Below are positions 14,917-23,595 of a stretch of DNA of 45,435 nt, piece after piece. The notes beneath the pieces were generated by a model. It did not search any database, was not told the origin of the DNA, and worked only from the letters and a program-made list of their open reading frames with translations. Numbering within the stretch: the stretch's first letter is position 1; the number at the start of each line of letters is the position of its first letter. The position numbers and the translations under genes were made by a program. The DNA is taken from the NCBI GenBank assembly GCA_020343595.1, contig CP070802.1, positions 658,535-703,969 on the forward strand. The letters run 5' to 3'. This DNA is from Caldifarciminota bacterium (GTDB taxonomy: Bacteria > Hydrothermota > Tepidihabitantia > SM23-42).

Positions 14917-16302
14917 CTAACGCCTGCGCTCTTTGATCTTAGCGATCGTGTGCCGCGCCCAGGTGAAGGCAATGATCCCGCCGATGGTATTGCCGGTGAC
15001 GATCCCCCACCAGATACCGGGTAGTCTCAAGTTGAATTGCACTGCAAAGACGTAGGCCAGTGGCGCGACGAGGATAATGGTTCGCACCACGGTTACGCAA
15101 AGAGAATAGATGCCTTTTCCGACCCCCTGGAAGACCGCGGAGGAAAGAATGCCAAATGCCGCGGCCGGATAATAGATGCACATCGTCCTCAGGAAGACGA
15201 TGAGGTCGTGGGATATGCGCGCAGCTTCGTCGCTCATCGTGAATAGAGAAGTTATCTGCGGAGCAAATATGAAGGTGAGCGAGGCTACGCATATCTCGAT
15301 TATGACACCCGCCTTTATAGCGTAAATATGGGCGACATTGAGTTTGCTGAATTCCCGCGCGCCAAATGCTGCGCCGGACACCGAGACCACCGCGGTAGCC
15401 ATGCCGATCAGGGGCAGTGAAGCGAACATTGCTACTCGCCAACCAGTAGTGAAGACCGCGACGCCGTCGGTCCCCGCGACCCTTATTGCGATCAGATTCA
15501 GTAAAAAAACCGAAAAGGCCATGGTGGTCTGCATTACCGATGCAGGCAGTCCGACGCGCAGTATGTCGATCAGGATATCTCTTTTGAAATGAAACCCTTT
15601 CAATTTGAAGGCGACATATGTGTTCTGTTTGATGCATACCCAGTAGAACAGCAATGATGACGAGATCGTCATGGAAATGATGGATGCCCAGGCTGCGCCG
15701 GTTACACCCAGCCCCAGTGAGTAGATGAATATCGGGTCGAGTATGATATTCAATCCTGCTCCGCCGATCATGGCGTACATCGCCCTTCGCACGTCGCCTT
15801 CGGCCCGGAGTAGAGCGCTGGCAACATGTGCAAAGAAAATGATGATCGTACCCAGGAACATCACTTGAGCATATGCGGTTGCCTGGGTCGTGACTCTGCC
15901 TGCGCCCATGCGTGCAAATATTCCACCGATCATGAAGTAGAACGGTAGAGTAACAGATATCGAGGTGAGCAGCAGCAGCACGATGGAGTGTGCCGCAACG
16001 CTGTCCGCACCAGACTTGTCCTGTGCTCCGATACGCCGGGAAACCGCCGCGGCCCCACCGACGCCGAGCCCGATTGCGAGGGCGATGATCATAAAGAAGA
16101 ACGGGAAGAAGAACCCGACTGCTGACAGGGCATCAGGCCCGAGTCCGGATACCCATATTGCGTCAACGAAACTATATATGGTCTGTACCGACATCGCAAC
16201 GATCATCGGTATCGAGAGTTTCAAGATGGCCCTCTTTGGATTACCGAGAAGAGTTTTCACTCCATCGGTTTGATATGACTGTTTTCTTTTGTTGGTCATC
16301 AT
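14917..16302 (-). CDS. MATE family efflux transporter
   Basis: 461 residues with 12 hydrophobic helices in two similar halves, the length and layout of MATE (MatE, DinF/NorM-like) exporters. Family phrases include KLSIPMIVAMSVQTIYSFVD near the start, GVGGAAAVSRRIG in helix 2-3 and ALLRAEGD before helix 5. It should export cationic drugs or metabolites across the inner membrane using a Na+ or H+ gradient; the ion cannot be told from sequence alone. MATE proteins with the short N-terminus and 'FVDAIWVSGLG' are common in anaerobes. It may start at ATG 16302 or at the next ATG, 16299. It has its own promoter and is flanked by unrelated genes. Confidence 0.93.
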   Translation of the reverse strand: MMTNKRKQSYQTDGVKTLLGNPKRAILKLSIPMIVAMSVQTIYSFVDAIWVSGLGPDALSAVGFFFPFFFMIIALAIGLGVGGAAAVSRRIGAQDKSGADSVAAHSIVLLLLTSISVTLPFYFMIGGIFARMGAGRVTTQATAYAQVMFLGTIIIFFAHVASALLRAEGDVRRAMYAMIGGAGLNIILDPIFIYSLGLGVTGAAWASIISMTISSSLLFYWVCIKQNTYVAFKLKGFHFKRDILIDILRVGLPASVMQTTMAFSVFLLNLIAIRVAGTDGVAVFTTGWRVAMFASLPLIGMATAVVSVSGAAFGAREFSKLNVAHIYAIKAGVIIEICVASLTFIFAPQITSLFTMSDEAARISHDLIVFLRTMCIYYPAAAFGILSSAVFQGVGKGIYSLCVTVVRTIILVAPLAYVFAVQFNLRLPGIWWGIVTGNTIGGIIAFTWARHTIAKIKERRR

Positions 16303-16322
16303 TGTAATGTTATGGAAGGTTC

Positions 16323-16350
16323 AGTATAAGGAAATACTCTTCCTTGTCAA
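16323..16350 (-). promoter_or_regulatory. MATE gene promoter
   Basis: Minus-strand TTGACA (16345-16350), 16-base spacer, TATACT (16323-16328). Confidence 0.6.
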
Positions 16351-16390
16351 CGAAATCGTAGGATGAATTCATTTGTCGGTAAAGGAGTTA

Positions 16391-16418
16391 TTGACATATG
16401 GCAGATAATGAGTATCAT
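16391..16418 (+). promoter_or_regulatory. Promoter that decides the start of the second DUF6982-like gene
   Basis: TTGACA (16391-16396), 16-base spacer, TATCAT (16413-16418). It covers an upstream ATG at 16398, so that ATG cannot be in the transcript. Transcription near 16425 would begin at the AAGGAGG itself. Confidence 0.55.
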
Positions 16419-16436
16419 TTGCCGAAGGAGGTTTGT

Positions 16437-16883
16437 ATGATGGACGGGGTGACTACCGAGAGAAATCGTATCGTTGCTCACTTAAAGGATGGACGGTTGC
16501 TCAAAGGATATACACATGATTTTAATCCGGTTAAGGAAACATTTCACATGACCTCTGAACTCGACCATGACAAGGGCAAGATCTACGAGATTGCATGTTC
16601 AGACTTGAAGGCGATATTTTTTGTGAAGACCCTGACCGGTAACGTAAACTACAAGGAGAAGAAACGGTTCGATGAGGTCGACACATCCAACCTCCGGGGC
16701 ATCAAGATAAAGGTCGAGTTCAACGATGGCGAGGTGATGTGTGGTATAAGCCTCGGATATAGTAAGAACCGTAAGGGTTTTTTCATCATCCCGGTTGATC
16801 CTCAAAGCAATAACGAACGAGTATATGTTATTGCCAGCTCGGTGCGCAGTGTTAAGTTGGGCAGCGCCGCTGTGGCACAGTAG
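16437..16883 (+). CDS. Small DUF6982-like cytoplasmic protein, copy 2
   Basis: 148 residues from the ATG at 16437. An ATG at 16398 would add 13 residues and has its own AAAGGAG. I reject it because the promoter spans it and the paralog starts at the equivalent of 16440. The protein is clearly paralogous to 12635-13078: RNRIVAHLKDGRLLKGYTHD, CSDLKAIFFVKTLTGN, KVEFNDGEV, and the end GFFIIPVDPQSNNERVYVI versus GFFVIPVDPGSNNERIYVV. The last is the best conserved part of the family here. Both have no export signal. Two diverged copies 3.8 kb apart, separated by an exported peptidase and a transporter, point to an old duplication. Function unknown. Confidence 0.75.
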   Translation: MMDGVTTERNRIVAHLKDGRLLKGYTHDFNPVKETFHMTSELDHDKGKIYEIACSDLKAIFFVKTLTGNVNYKEKKRFDEVDTSNLRGIKIKVEFNDGEVMCGISLGYSKNRKGFFIIPVDPQSNNERVYVIASSVRSVKLGSAAVAQ

Positions 16884-17214
16884 GGTTTCGGGCAATAGAT
16901 TCTTTTATTAAATAATCAACTCAGTGTAGACCATTGCGTCGGCAGAAGAGGTAATGGTCGCCTGCTCTTCTACTTAGTACCGGTCGTCTTTTGCTGTTAC
17001 CCTCTTTGCTGACTAAAAAGTATATAGGTAGATCCTGAAAACCTGCGCAAACCCCAAGACTATTGTATCAACTATTTAAAGACTCAGCTTAGCTGCCAGC
17101 GTGCAAGACAGATCTCTCATGGCTCATCGCGATATGTCATTATGCTCTTTTTCGGGGATGGTTATTTCGACCTCCTGTTGCGCTGGAGCTTGATTTTATT
17201 GACAAAATGAGCTA

Positions 17215-17242
17215 TTGACAGGCTTCGTCATTACACTATAAT
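17215..17242 (+). promoter_or_regulatory. Strong consensus promoter of the giant secreted protein
   Basis: TTGACA (17215-17220), 16-base spacer, TATAAT (17237-17242): both hexamers are perfect. Transcription near 17249 would leave a leader of about 290 bases. Confidence 0.8.
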
Positions 17243-17441
17243 CCATAGCTCTAGTTAGTGTAGTGGAATGTACAGCTTTACTGGTATGGGTAAGTAACTG
17301 AGATTGGTGGATTATCAGGCGGAGTGTATCATGCGCACATTACAAGATGGAGGTGCCTGGAAAACACAGATTCTTGGTGTATAAAGCAGGTTTGCTAAAA
17401 GTCCTTGATGTTCAGATCGCATCAAAGGAGGAGTGGAGAAA

Positions 17442-17534
17442 GTGAACATGCGAAAGCCGCAGCGACAGTGTTGTGGCTTCTTTAACCGCAAAACGATTAG
17501 CACCACGCGAAATCACTTCACAGAAAGACAATGA
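17442..17534 (+). CDS. Possible 30-residue leader peptide
   Basis: A GTG at 17442, 10 bases after AAAGGAGG (17424-17431), opens a 30-codon frame. The peptide has eight Arg/Lys and two adjacent Cys (start MNMRKPQRQCCGF). It stops at 17534, inside the GAGGAGG that serves the giant gene at 17541, so the two would be translationally coupled. It overlaps the stop of an upstream 32-codon frame by GTGA. It could be a regulatory leader peptide or a chance frame with a chance Shine-Dalgarno. No family recognised. Confidence 0.35.
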   Translation: MNMRKPQRQCCGFFNRKTISTTRNHFTERQ

Positions 17535-17540
17535 GGAGGA

Positions 17541-20500
17541 ATGATGAATAAACCTTTGATCGTGCTTCTATTGATGATCACTATTGTATCATCAGTATGG
17601 GCAGAGAAGCAGGGTGATACGGATATCCAATGGTATGATGGAGGCTATTTCGGGACACGTGCTAACTGGTCGAACGTTAAGTTGTATGACGGCACGGCTA
17701 CCTTACGGGATATCATCATTGGTACAAAGATAAAAGGTGCAACTGATGACACGATCCGGCTTTTCAGTGTTTCGTCCGCATCACCAAGAAACGTCATGCT
17801 CATGACCGATACCTCGACCTCATCGACCACACCGATAGAGAACCGGTGGAGTGCTGATACGCTGTATCAGCCCGGGACAGGATTTTATTCCGCGGCGATC
17901 GGCGACGTTGACCGTGACGGCGATAACGACCTTGTTTTTGGCCGGACGAGCTCTCCCTACAACATGTTGTGGAAATACTGGACTGGCACGGGCTGGAATA
18001 CGGACGACACGATCATTACATACAACCCCACATACGGCTATATCTATGATATCAAGATCGGTGATGCGAATAACGATGGGTATGCCGACGAGATCATCTA
18101 CACGAACCGGTATGCGGTTATGAGAGCGTACTGGAATGGCGCCAGTTGGGACACGCTCCGGCTCTGGGCCGGCAACGGTACCACGTGTTACGGTGTGGCG
18201 ATCGGTGATTTTGACGCCAGTCATGCCGGCAATGAGATCGTGGCGGTCACCTATGGTCCGACCGGTTCTGCAGAAGTCATGGAGATAATGTGGAATTCAG
18301 TGTCCAGCACCTGGGATACATACCAGATACTCATGGCTCCAGTCGATTTCAATATGTATGCTGTGGAAATTGGTGATTTCGACGCCAGCCACCCGGGCAA
18401 TGAAATAGCGATCGGTTGCGGCGGGACACTCACAGACGACTACGGTTCAATCATCGAGGTCTATGGTTCGGGCACAAGTTGGTCTTACCGGGCATGTTAT
18501 ACACCGCCGGCTTATCAATATATCTATGAAATTGACGTCGGGGATTGTCTCGATGCGAATCCGGGCGACGAGATCGTTTTCGTGACCAGCACATCACCCT
18601 ATGAGGTACGGGTGATATACGGTTCTGGTACGACCTGGTATGACGAGGCACTCTTCTCTCCAGGTGGAACGAGTTACGGTGTTGACGTTGGTGACGTGGA
18701 TCAGTACCGTACAGCGAATGACGAGATAGCGATTGCCGGCTACTATGATATCTACGAGGCAGAACAGGTCTGGTATACTAATGATCTTGGTGTCAACTGG
18801 GCGAGGCTGCACAATCCGACATCGATCATCAACCTGCAGGATACGATCACGGTCAGCATCAGCAATTCCGGTACGGCCGCGCAGTCAGGGTTCAGCATCG
18901 GCTATTCATTCCAGACCAACCCGGCAAGCGGTAGTGTAGTATACAGCGGTACCCTGGCTCCGGCCACGATGGATTCAGTGAAGATCCCCATTACGTTCAA
19001 CACGCTCGGCTGGGATACGCTGTATGTTTACACGATGCTCGGTGGTGATGAGAATCCGGCTAATGATACCGCAATACTACATATGGAGGTCTATGACGAC
19101 AGTACGGTAGCCGCGTCGGGCTTCAACGTGCTCAATTTCCCACCACAGGAATGGACTGCGACCATGCTATCCGGCACGTATAACTGGGCAAGGTACACGT
19201 CACCGACCCTTCCGACGGCACCCGTGCTTGAGGGTTACGCGGTTGCCGGATACAACAGTTACAGCGCGCCGGTTGGTGCAATGGCCCGGCTGCGAACCCA
19301 TCAATTCAACATTGGTCCGACGCCGAAAAAGGTCATGTTGCGTTTCTATATGTTCGGTGATGACGGTTATGCGACATACTATGATTCTCTATACGTCGGG
19401 TATTCTTTCGATGACGTGAATTACACGACGGTCGCGGGGTTTGCCCGTTTGGATACCGCGGATCTCTGGCGGGTGTTCGATGTTGAGATCGGAGACTTCG
19501 CCGCGAATATGGACCTGTATGTTGGTTTCCTTGCGGTGAGTCAGTCTGGATACCGGATGTACATCGATTCAGTCTGGATATATACGACAACGGCTACGGC
19601 GGCAAATACTGATGCTGGTGTCGTTGCGATCACGCCATTCAGTCCGCCGATATTTGAGGGCGACAGTCTCGATGTGACGGTCACGGTGAGGAACTTCGGT
19701 CTCAATGCGCTGACATCGACGCCGGTTTTCTTTACCGAAGGCGGTGCCGACACGACGACCGAGACTTGGACCGGTTCACTGCTGATCGGCCAGACCGATG
19801 AATTCACGTTCTCGACAAAATACGTGCCTTCCAGTTCAGGGGACATCACGCTCTGGGCAGGTACGGAATTGTCTGGTGATCAGGATCCGTCAAATGACAC
19901 GACGAGCATGACCTTCGCGGTATGCCCGTTCGCCAACGTGCCGCCTTACTTCAAGGATTTTGAAGAGTCGTGGGTGAATTCGACAAGCCCGCCGCTATGC
20001 GGCTGGACGATCATCGACGGCGGATCAGAAACGCCTAATATCATTAACAATAATGACTGGCACAAATACTACTATTCGACTATTACCAGTAATGTGGCCC
20101 GGATCTACTGGTCGCCAGTTGAGACAAGTGACGACTGGTTGATCTCGCCGCGACTCGATTGTTCGAGTAGTGGTACATATACATTATCTTACTGGCACTA
20201 TTATAATGATTATACTACCTCTAACCTTGATTCGGGAAGGGTGCTGTTGACCACGGATGGCGGTTCGAACTGGCAGACGATAGCCATTTACTCGAATGCC
20301 GATTCGTCAGGTCTTGAGACGTTTGATGTGACCGGTCTGGTTGCTGGCCAGGCTGATGTCAAGGTCGCATTCCATTATGTGGCTACGGATGAAATGTATT
20401 GGTATGTCGATGATTTCCGGCTTGATTTCCTGGCGGATACAACCGGTCCGGATATAACATGGGTTACGCTCCAGGGCAACACTTATGGTCCTGGTCCATA

Positions 20501-22223
20501 TGGTGTCAGTGCGGTGATCACCGACGCGTCGGGTATCCTTGCCGACTCGTTGTACTACATTGTTGATGATGTGGTGACGGCGGTCGGTAACGTAGGCGTG
20601 ACCGGTGATACCTTCGCGTACCAGATGCCGACTCAGGCACCGGGAACAGTGATCGAGTACTATGTGGGTGCTTGGGACAATTCCATGAATAGTTCGGCCA
20701 GTGCTACTGAGACCTTCTGGGTGCTGTCACCGATGGCGCCGACCGATCTCACGGCTGAGGGCCAGGTCGATACGACGGTGCTGCTCGAATGGTTGCCGCC
20801 GGGTGAGGAGCTGTCCTATCACGCCACTCTTACCTATTACTGGTCGTCCGACAGCGGTGATATGGTTTGCACCCAATTCACCCCGCAGCACACGCCCTGC
20901 AAATTGGAAGCAGCTTCGATCATGTTCTACCAGCAGGAGGATACCTTCGCTTTCTATGTCTGGGCGGACGACGGATCTGGCTATCCGGGTACACCGTTGT
21001 TCGTGGATACGGTGATCAACACGCAGACATATCCTAATGCCGAGGTGTTCGATCTTTCGGGCGAGAACATCGTTGTTGATGGTGATTTCCATATTGGGTA
21101 TGAGTGGTTGGGTGATAACACGCCGTGGATATGTTGTGATGCTGGAGCGAATACGTCCCGGAGCAAGTACAATGAAGGTAGTGGCTGGTTGCCGAGTGGT
21201 TATGATTTCTTCACGACCGCGGTTGTAAGTTACATTCCACCGACTACCGAAGGTGTTGCTTCGCGCCGTCTTGTTTCGAGCAGTGTGGTGCGGCCGTTCA
21301 GCGCGGGACAGGGTAAGATCAGCACTGAGCGGGCAGTAAGTCATCGGCTGACAAAGGTTGTACTGGAACCGTTTGACGGTGCTGCCGGTCAGTCTGTGCT
21401 AGAGCAGATTCTGGGCATCTCGAATTTCGAGGTCGAACGCAGCGAGACCCAGGGTGGACCGTACACTTCGCTCGGCACCAGTACGATGAGTTCGTTCATC
21501 GACAGCATGTTGGTGAGCGAAAGTCAGTACTACTATGTGGTGAAGGCAAACTACACGGCGCCCGATACCATGTCGTACTACTCAAACGAAGTCACGATCG
21601 ACGTCGATTTCACCGCACCGGTCTACGCAAACACGACCTACGATTCACTCGTCGCCGGACCATGGAGTGTGTCGACCGACATCTCCGAGTGGAGCGGGTT
21701 GGATTATGACTCGCTCGCCTACCGTGCCGACGGCGGTTCATTCTCGTATGTCTCAAGTGACAGTGTATCCGGCAACACCTACTACTACACGATACCAAGT
21801 TATCCGAGTTACACGCTGATCGAGTTCTATCTGTTCTGTCAGGATGCGTCGTGGTTGATGAACACTGGTCAGGACCCGTTGACTGGTTACTATGAATTCA
21901 CTGTTACCGGTATCAGCGAGAATAACTTGATTGGAATGATCCCTGATCATGTATTCCTCAGCCAGAACCGACCCAATCCTTTCAGCCAGCTGACGCGGAT
22001 CGAGTACGGCGTGCCGCAGAGTATGCATGTGAACATCTCGGTTTACAATGCGGCCGGACAGCGAGTCAAGACGCTGGTCGACGAGAATAAGGCGCCGGGT
22101 TATCATGTTGTTAACTGGCAGGGTACTGATAACCTTGGTCGCCGTCTTGCCGACGGTGTTTACTTCATGCGGATAACGACTGACGAGTTGAAGGAAACGA
22201 AGAAGATCATCCACGTCCGGTAA
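17541..22223 (+). CDS. Giant secreted multidomain protein with C-terminal FlgD-like sorting domain
   Basis: 1560 residues. A signal peptide (1-21) ends in SSVWA. Residues about 110-415 hold six FG-GAP/VCBS-like blades with the repeated core [IV]GD[VFA]D (for example AAIGDVDRDGDND, VAIGDFDASHAGNE), probably a calcium-binding propeller. CARDB-like domains follow near 422-520 and 690-795. A MAM/jellyroll-like domain lies between them (525-688), and a choice-of-anchor J domain follows (about 800-965, PYFKDFEES ... WYVDDFRLDF). After an Ig-like domain comes an FN3-like domain (about 1067-1370) split by a 200-residue insert. The last 89 residues (FLSQNRPNPFSQ ... YNAAGQRVKTL ... LADGVYFMRI) are a FlgD-like domain of the T9SS type A or related sorting kind. 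The protein is surely exported and probably cell-surface bound. Enzymatic activity is not apparent. Confidence 0.9.
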   Translation: MMNKPLIVLLLMITIVSSVWAEKQGDTDIQWYDGGYFGTRANWSNVKLYDGTATLRDIIIGTKIKGATDDTIRLFSVSSASPRNVMLMTDTSTSSTTPIENRWSADTLYQPGTGFYSAAIGDVDRDGDNDLVFGRTSSPYNMLWKYWTGTGWNTDDTIITYNPTYGYIYDIKIGDANNDGYADEIIYTNRYAVMRAYWNGASWDTLRLWAGNGTTCYGVAIGDFDASHAGNEIVAVTYGPTGSAEVMEIMWNSVSSTWDTYQILMAPVDFNMYAVEIGDFDASHPGNEIAIGCGGTLTDDYGSIIEVYGSGTSWSYRACYTPPAYQYIYEIDVGDCLDANPGDEIVFVTSTSPYEVRVIYGSGTTWYDEALFSPGGTSYGVDVGDVDQYRTANDEIAIAGYYDIYEAEQVWYTNDLGVNWARLHNPTSIINLQDTITVSISNSGTAAQSGFSIGYSFQTNPASGSVVYSGTLAPATMDSVKIPITFNTLGWDTLYVYTMLGGDENPANDTAILHMEVYDDSTVAASGFNVLNFPPQEWTATMLSGTYNWARYTSPTLPTAPVLEGYAVAGYNSYSAPVGAMARLRTHQFNIGPTPKKVMLRFYMFGDDGYATYYDSLYVGYSFDDVNYTTVAGFARLDTADLWRVFDVEIGDFAANMDLYVGFLAVSQSGYRMYIDSVWIYTTTATAANTDAGVVAITPFSPPIFEGDSLDVTVTVRNFGLNALTSTPVFFTEGGADTTTETWTGSLLIGQTDEFTFSTKYVPSSSGDITLWAGTELSGDQDPSNDTTSMTFAVCPFANVPPYFKDFEESWVNSTSPPLCGWTIIDGGSETPNIINNNDWHKYYYSTITSNVARIYWSPVETSDDWLISPRLDCSSSGTYTLSYWHYYNDYTTSNLDSGRVLLTTDGGSNWQTIAIYSNADSSGLETFDVTGLVAGQADVKVAFHYVATDEMYWYVDDFRLDFLADTTGPDITWVTLQGNTYGPGPYGVSAVITDASGILADSLYYIVDDVVTAVGNVGVTGDTFAYQMPTQAPGTVIEYYVGAWDNSMNSSASATETFWVLSPMAPTDLTAEGQVDTTVLLEWLPPGEELSYHATLTYYWSSDSGDMVCTQFTPQHTPCKLEAASIMFYQQEDTFAFYVWADDGSGYPGTPLFVDTVINTQTYPNAEVFDLSGENIVVDGDFHIGYEWLGDNTPWICCDAGANTSRSKYNEGSGWLPSGYDFFTTAVVSYIPPTTEGVASRRLVSSSVVRPFSAGQGKISTERAVSHRLTKVVLEPFDGAAGQSVLEQILGISNFEVERSETQGGPYTSLGTSTMSSFIDSMLVSESQYYYVVKANYTAPDTMSYYSNEVTIDVDFTAPVYANTTYDSLVAGPWSVSTDISEWSGLDYDSLAYRADGGSFSYVSSDSVSGNTYYYTIPSYPSYTLIEFYLFCQDASWLMNTGQDPLTGYYEFTVTGISENNLIGMIPDHVFLSQNRPNPFSQLTRIEYGVPQSMHVNISVYNAAGQRVKTLVDENKAPGYHVVNWQGTDNLGRRLADGVYFMRITTDELKETKKIIHVR

Positions 22224-22245
22224 TCAAGATATTATGCAGGCAAAA

Positions 22246-22275
22246 GGGGCGGCTTCGGCCGCCCCTCTTCTTTTA
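22246..22275 (+). terminator. Rho-independent terminator after the giant secreted protein
   Basis: AGGGGCGGC (22246-22254), loop TTCG, GCCGCCCCT (22259-22267), then CTTCTTTT. A 9-bp GC-rich stem with a stable tetraloop; textbook strength. Confidence 0.92.
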
Positions 22276-22603
22276 ACGGACGCACATAGTACAGTTGCCC
22301 AAAGAAGATCCATTCTCAACCTAATAACCATATGTTGTTGGTTTTTTGTCGTAGCTGCCGGTATGGTCTTTGGTTGTATGCTTTTCGGTTTGTGACCAGT
22401 GACAAAGACTTGAGACAATACGGGCTGCCATGACCTATAACATGGACCCATTTGTGGGGTTGGGAAGCTGATAACACAGATTTGTCAATAGTCAAGATCT
22501 GACCCCAGGCGAGCTCATGGTCAGGTAATCGTTCAGTATGACCGTGATGCTGCGTTTATTGACAAATATTTGAATATCCGTATAATTTAACTTGTAGATT
22601 AAG
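22276..22603. other. Non-coding stretch between terminator and ftsB-like gene
   Basis: No supported gene. A 16-base motif at 22491-22506 (reverse strand GGGGTCAGATCTTGAC) resembles ends of REP-type elements that I recall near REP-associated transposases. No transposase is near. The ftsB-like promoter lies at the right end. Confidence 0.4.
22559..22586 (+). promoter_or_regulatory. Promoter of the ftsB-ricT-mazG-rsmG cluster
   Basis: TTGACA (22559-22564), 16-base spacer, TATAAT (22581-22586), both perfect. The ATG follows 17 bases later without a Shine-Dalgarno, so the leader is about 10 bases. Confidence 0.75.
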
Positions 22604-22900
22604 ATGAAAAGACGCTCCAGGAAGACCAAGCAGAGATCGAAGCGATACAGATTGCTGATCTTTACGCTCCTTTTGGCGGTTTCTCTGCTATATATGGGCA
22701 GAAGGGTGTATCGGTTTGCTGGTGCGGTATTTGAGGAGAAGGACTTGGAAAAGAGGCGGATAGTGCTTCGTGCCGAAAATGATCTCCTGCAACAGAGGAT
22801 CAATGATTATAAGAAGGGTAGCCTGATCGAAACAAAAGCCCGGGAAGATCTGGGCATGATCAAGAAGGGTGAAAAGATCTATTTGATACGCCAGAGATGA
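22604..22900 (+). CDS. ftsB: FtsB/DivIC-like septum formation initiator
   Basis: 98 residues: a basic N-terminal tail (1-15), one membrane helix (about 17-35), a coiled coil (about 44-75) and the family-typical end AREDLGMIKKGEKIYLI. This is the size and layout of FtsB/DivIC. Such proteins are bitopic: the coiled coil lies outside and joins FtsL and FtsQ in the divisome at mid-cell. The name ftsB is by family, and DivIC would be equally apt. Its stop overlaps the next start by ATGA, so it is translationally coupled to ricT. Little or no leader and no ribosome binding site precede its ATG. Confidence 0.85.
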   Translation: MKRRSRKTKQRSKRYRLLIFTLLLAVSLLYMGRRVYRFAGAVFEEKDLEKRRIVLRAENDLLQQRINDYKKGSLIETKAREDLGMIKKGEKIYLIRQR

Positions 22901-23565
22901 TTTACCAGACTCTTATTACGCCTTTTCGAATTGAAGCCTGCCGCAGCGACACCGGCTGCGCAGGAGGCGATTACGTCATACTCAAAAGCAAGGAAGGTAT
23001 AGACATCGGCAAAGTACTCTCTCTGCAGAAAGATGAGACAGGGAGTGTATATGGAGAGATCCTGCGAGGAGTGACCAATGAGGACCTGCAGAAGAGACGT
23101 GAACTGCAAGAATACGAGGAATTCTGCCTCATTGAATTCAAGAAGGCTGTTGAAGAATTCGGCGTGGCAATGAAGCCGGTATATTGTCACTGCCAGTTTG
23201 ATGAAGAGCGGATCATGTTTTATTTCACGGCCGAGAAGAGATTGGAGTTTCGTAGACTACACCGGCATATTTCGCAGAAATTGAACAAACGTGTAGTGAT
23301 CAAGCAAATCGGCGTTCGCGATTACTCCAAACTCTTCGGTGGGGTCGGACCATGCGGCCGGAATCTTTGCTGTTCGGCATTCTTGACCGAGCTAAAATCT
23401 ATCTCCTTACGCATGGCAAGGGAGCAGAAACTCTATGTCTCCCCGAGCAAAATATCCGGTGTATGCGGTAAACTGCTCTGCTGCCTGAATTTCGAAGAAA
23501 ATTTCTATACTGATTTCCAGGAGCGAAACCTCAGTCGAACGATGCAGGCTGATGAGGAAGAATAA
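22897..23565 (+). CDS. ricT: PSP1 domain protein RicT (YaaT-like)
   Basis: 222 residues. It carries the hallmark block GGVGPCGRNLCC near residue 150 and KISGVCGKLLCCLNFE near 190, with the spaced cysteines typical of RicT/YaaT. In Bacillus RicT works with RicA and RicF in a complex that binds Fe-S clusters and assists RNase Y-dependent mRNA processing and competence or sporulation control. RicA and RicF are not in the window, which is usual outside Firmicutes. The Cys-rich block is complete. It overlaps the ftsB-like gene by 4 bases and is followed after 30 bases by mazG. Confidence 0.93.
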   Translation: MIYQTLITPFRIEACRSDTGCAGGDYVILKSKEGIDIGKVLSLQKDETGSVYGEILRGVTNEDLQKRRELQEYEEFCLIEFKKAVEEFGVAMKPVYCHCQFDEERIMFYFTAEKRLEFRRLHRHISQKLNKRVVIKQIGVRDYSKLFGGVGPCGRNLCCSAFLTELKSISLRMAREQKLYVSPSKISGVCGKLLCCLNFEENFYTDFQERNLSRTMQADEEE

Positions 23566-23595
23566 GCCTGTTTCGTATCCGACACTTTGATTCCC

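Larger units (their letters stand above)
16884..17541. other. Non-coding stretch with promoter and long leader before the giant secreted protein
   Basis: The first 330 bases hold no gene I can support. They contain a short 7-bp inverted repeat (AGAAGAG/CTCTTCT, about 16949-16977) and nothing that matches tmRNA, RNase P, SRP or 6S RNA. From 17215 there is a strong promoter, then a leader of about 290 bases that includes two short open frames (17347-17445 and 17442-17534). Confidence 0.5.

Noticed and set aside
14939..15637. 232-residue minus-strand frame in another register
   Set aside because: Shadow of the MATE transporter; rich in Arg and His, no domain, no start signal.
16398..16436. Upstream ATG for the second DUF6982-like protein
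   Set aside because: A TTGACA-N16-TATCAT promoter overlaps it, and the paralog supports the start at 16437.
16884..17214. Structured RNA gene (tmRNA, RNase P, SRP, 6S) in the long gap
   Set aside because: None of the conserved core strings of these RNAs is present, and only a weak 7-bp inverted repeat is visible.
17249..17441. Cyclic-di-GMP riboswitch in the leader of the giant secreted protein
   Set aside because: The GEMM core strings are absent and no suitable pair of stems was found by eye.
22234..22395. 53-codon plus frame ending in a membrane-like stretch (ITICCWFFVVAAGMVFG)
   Set aside because: It runs straight through the strong terminator at 22246-22275 and has no ribosome site, so it is unlikely to be translated.
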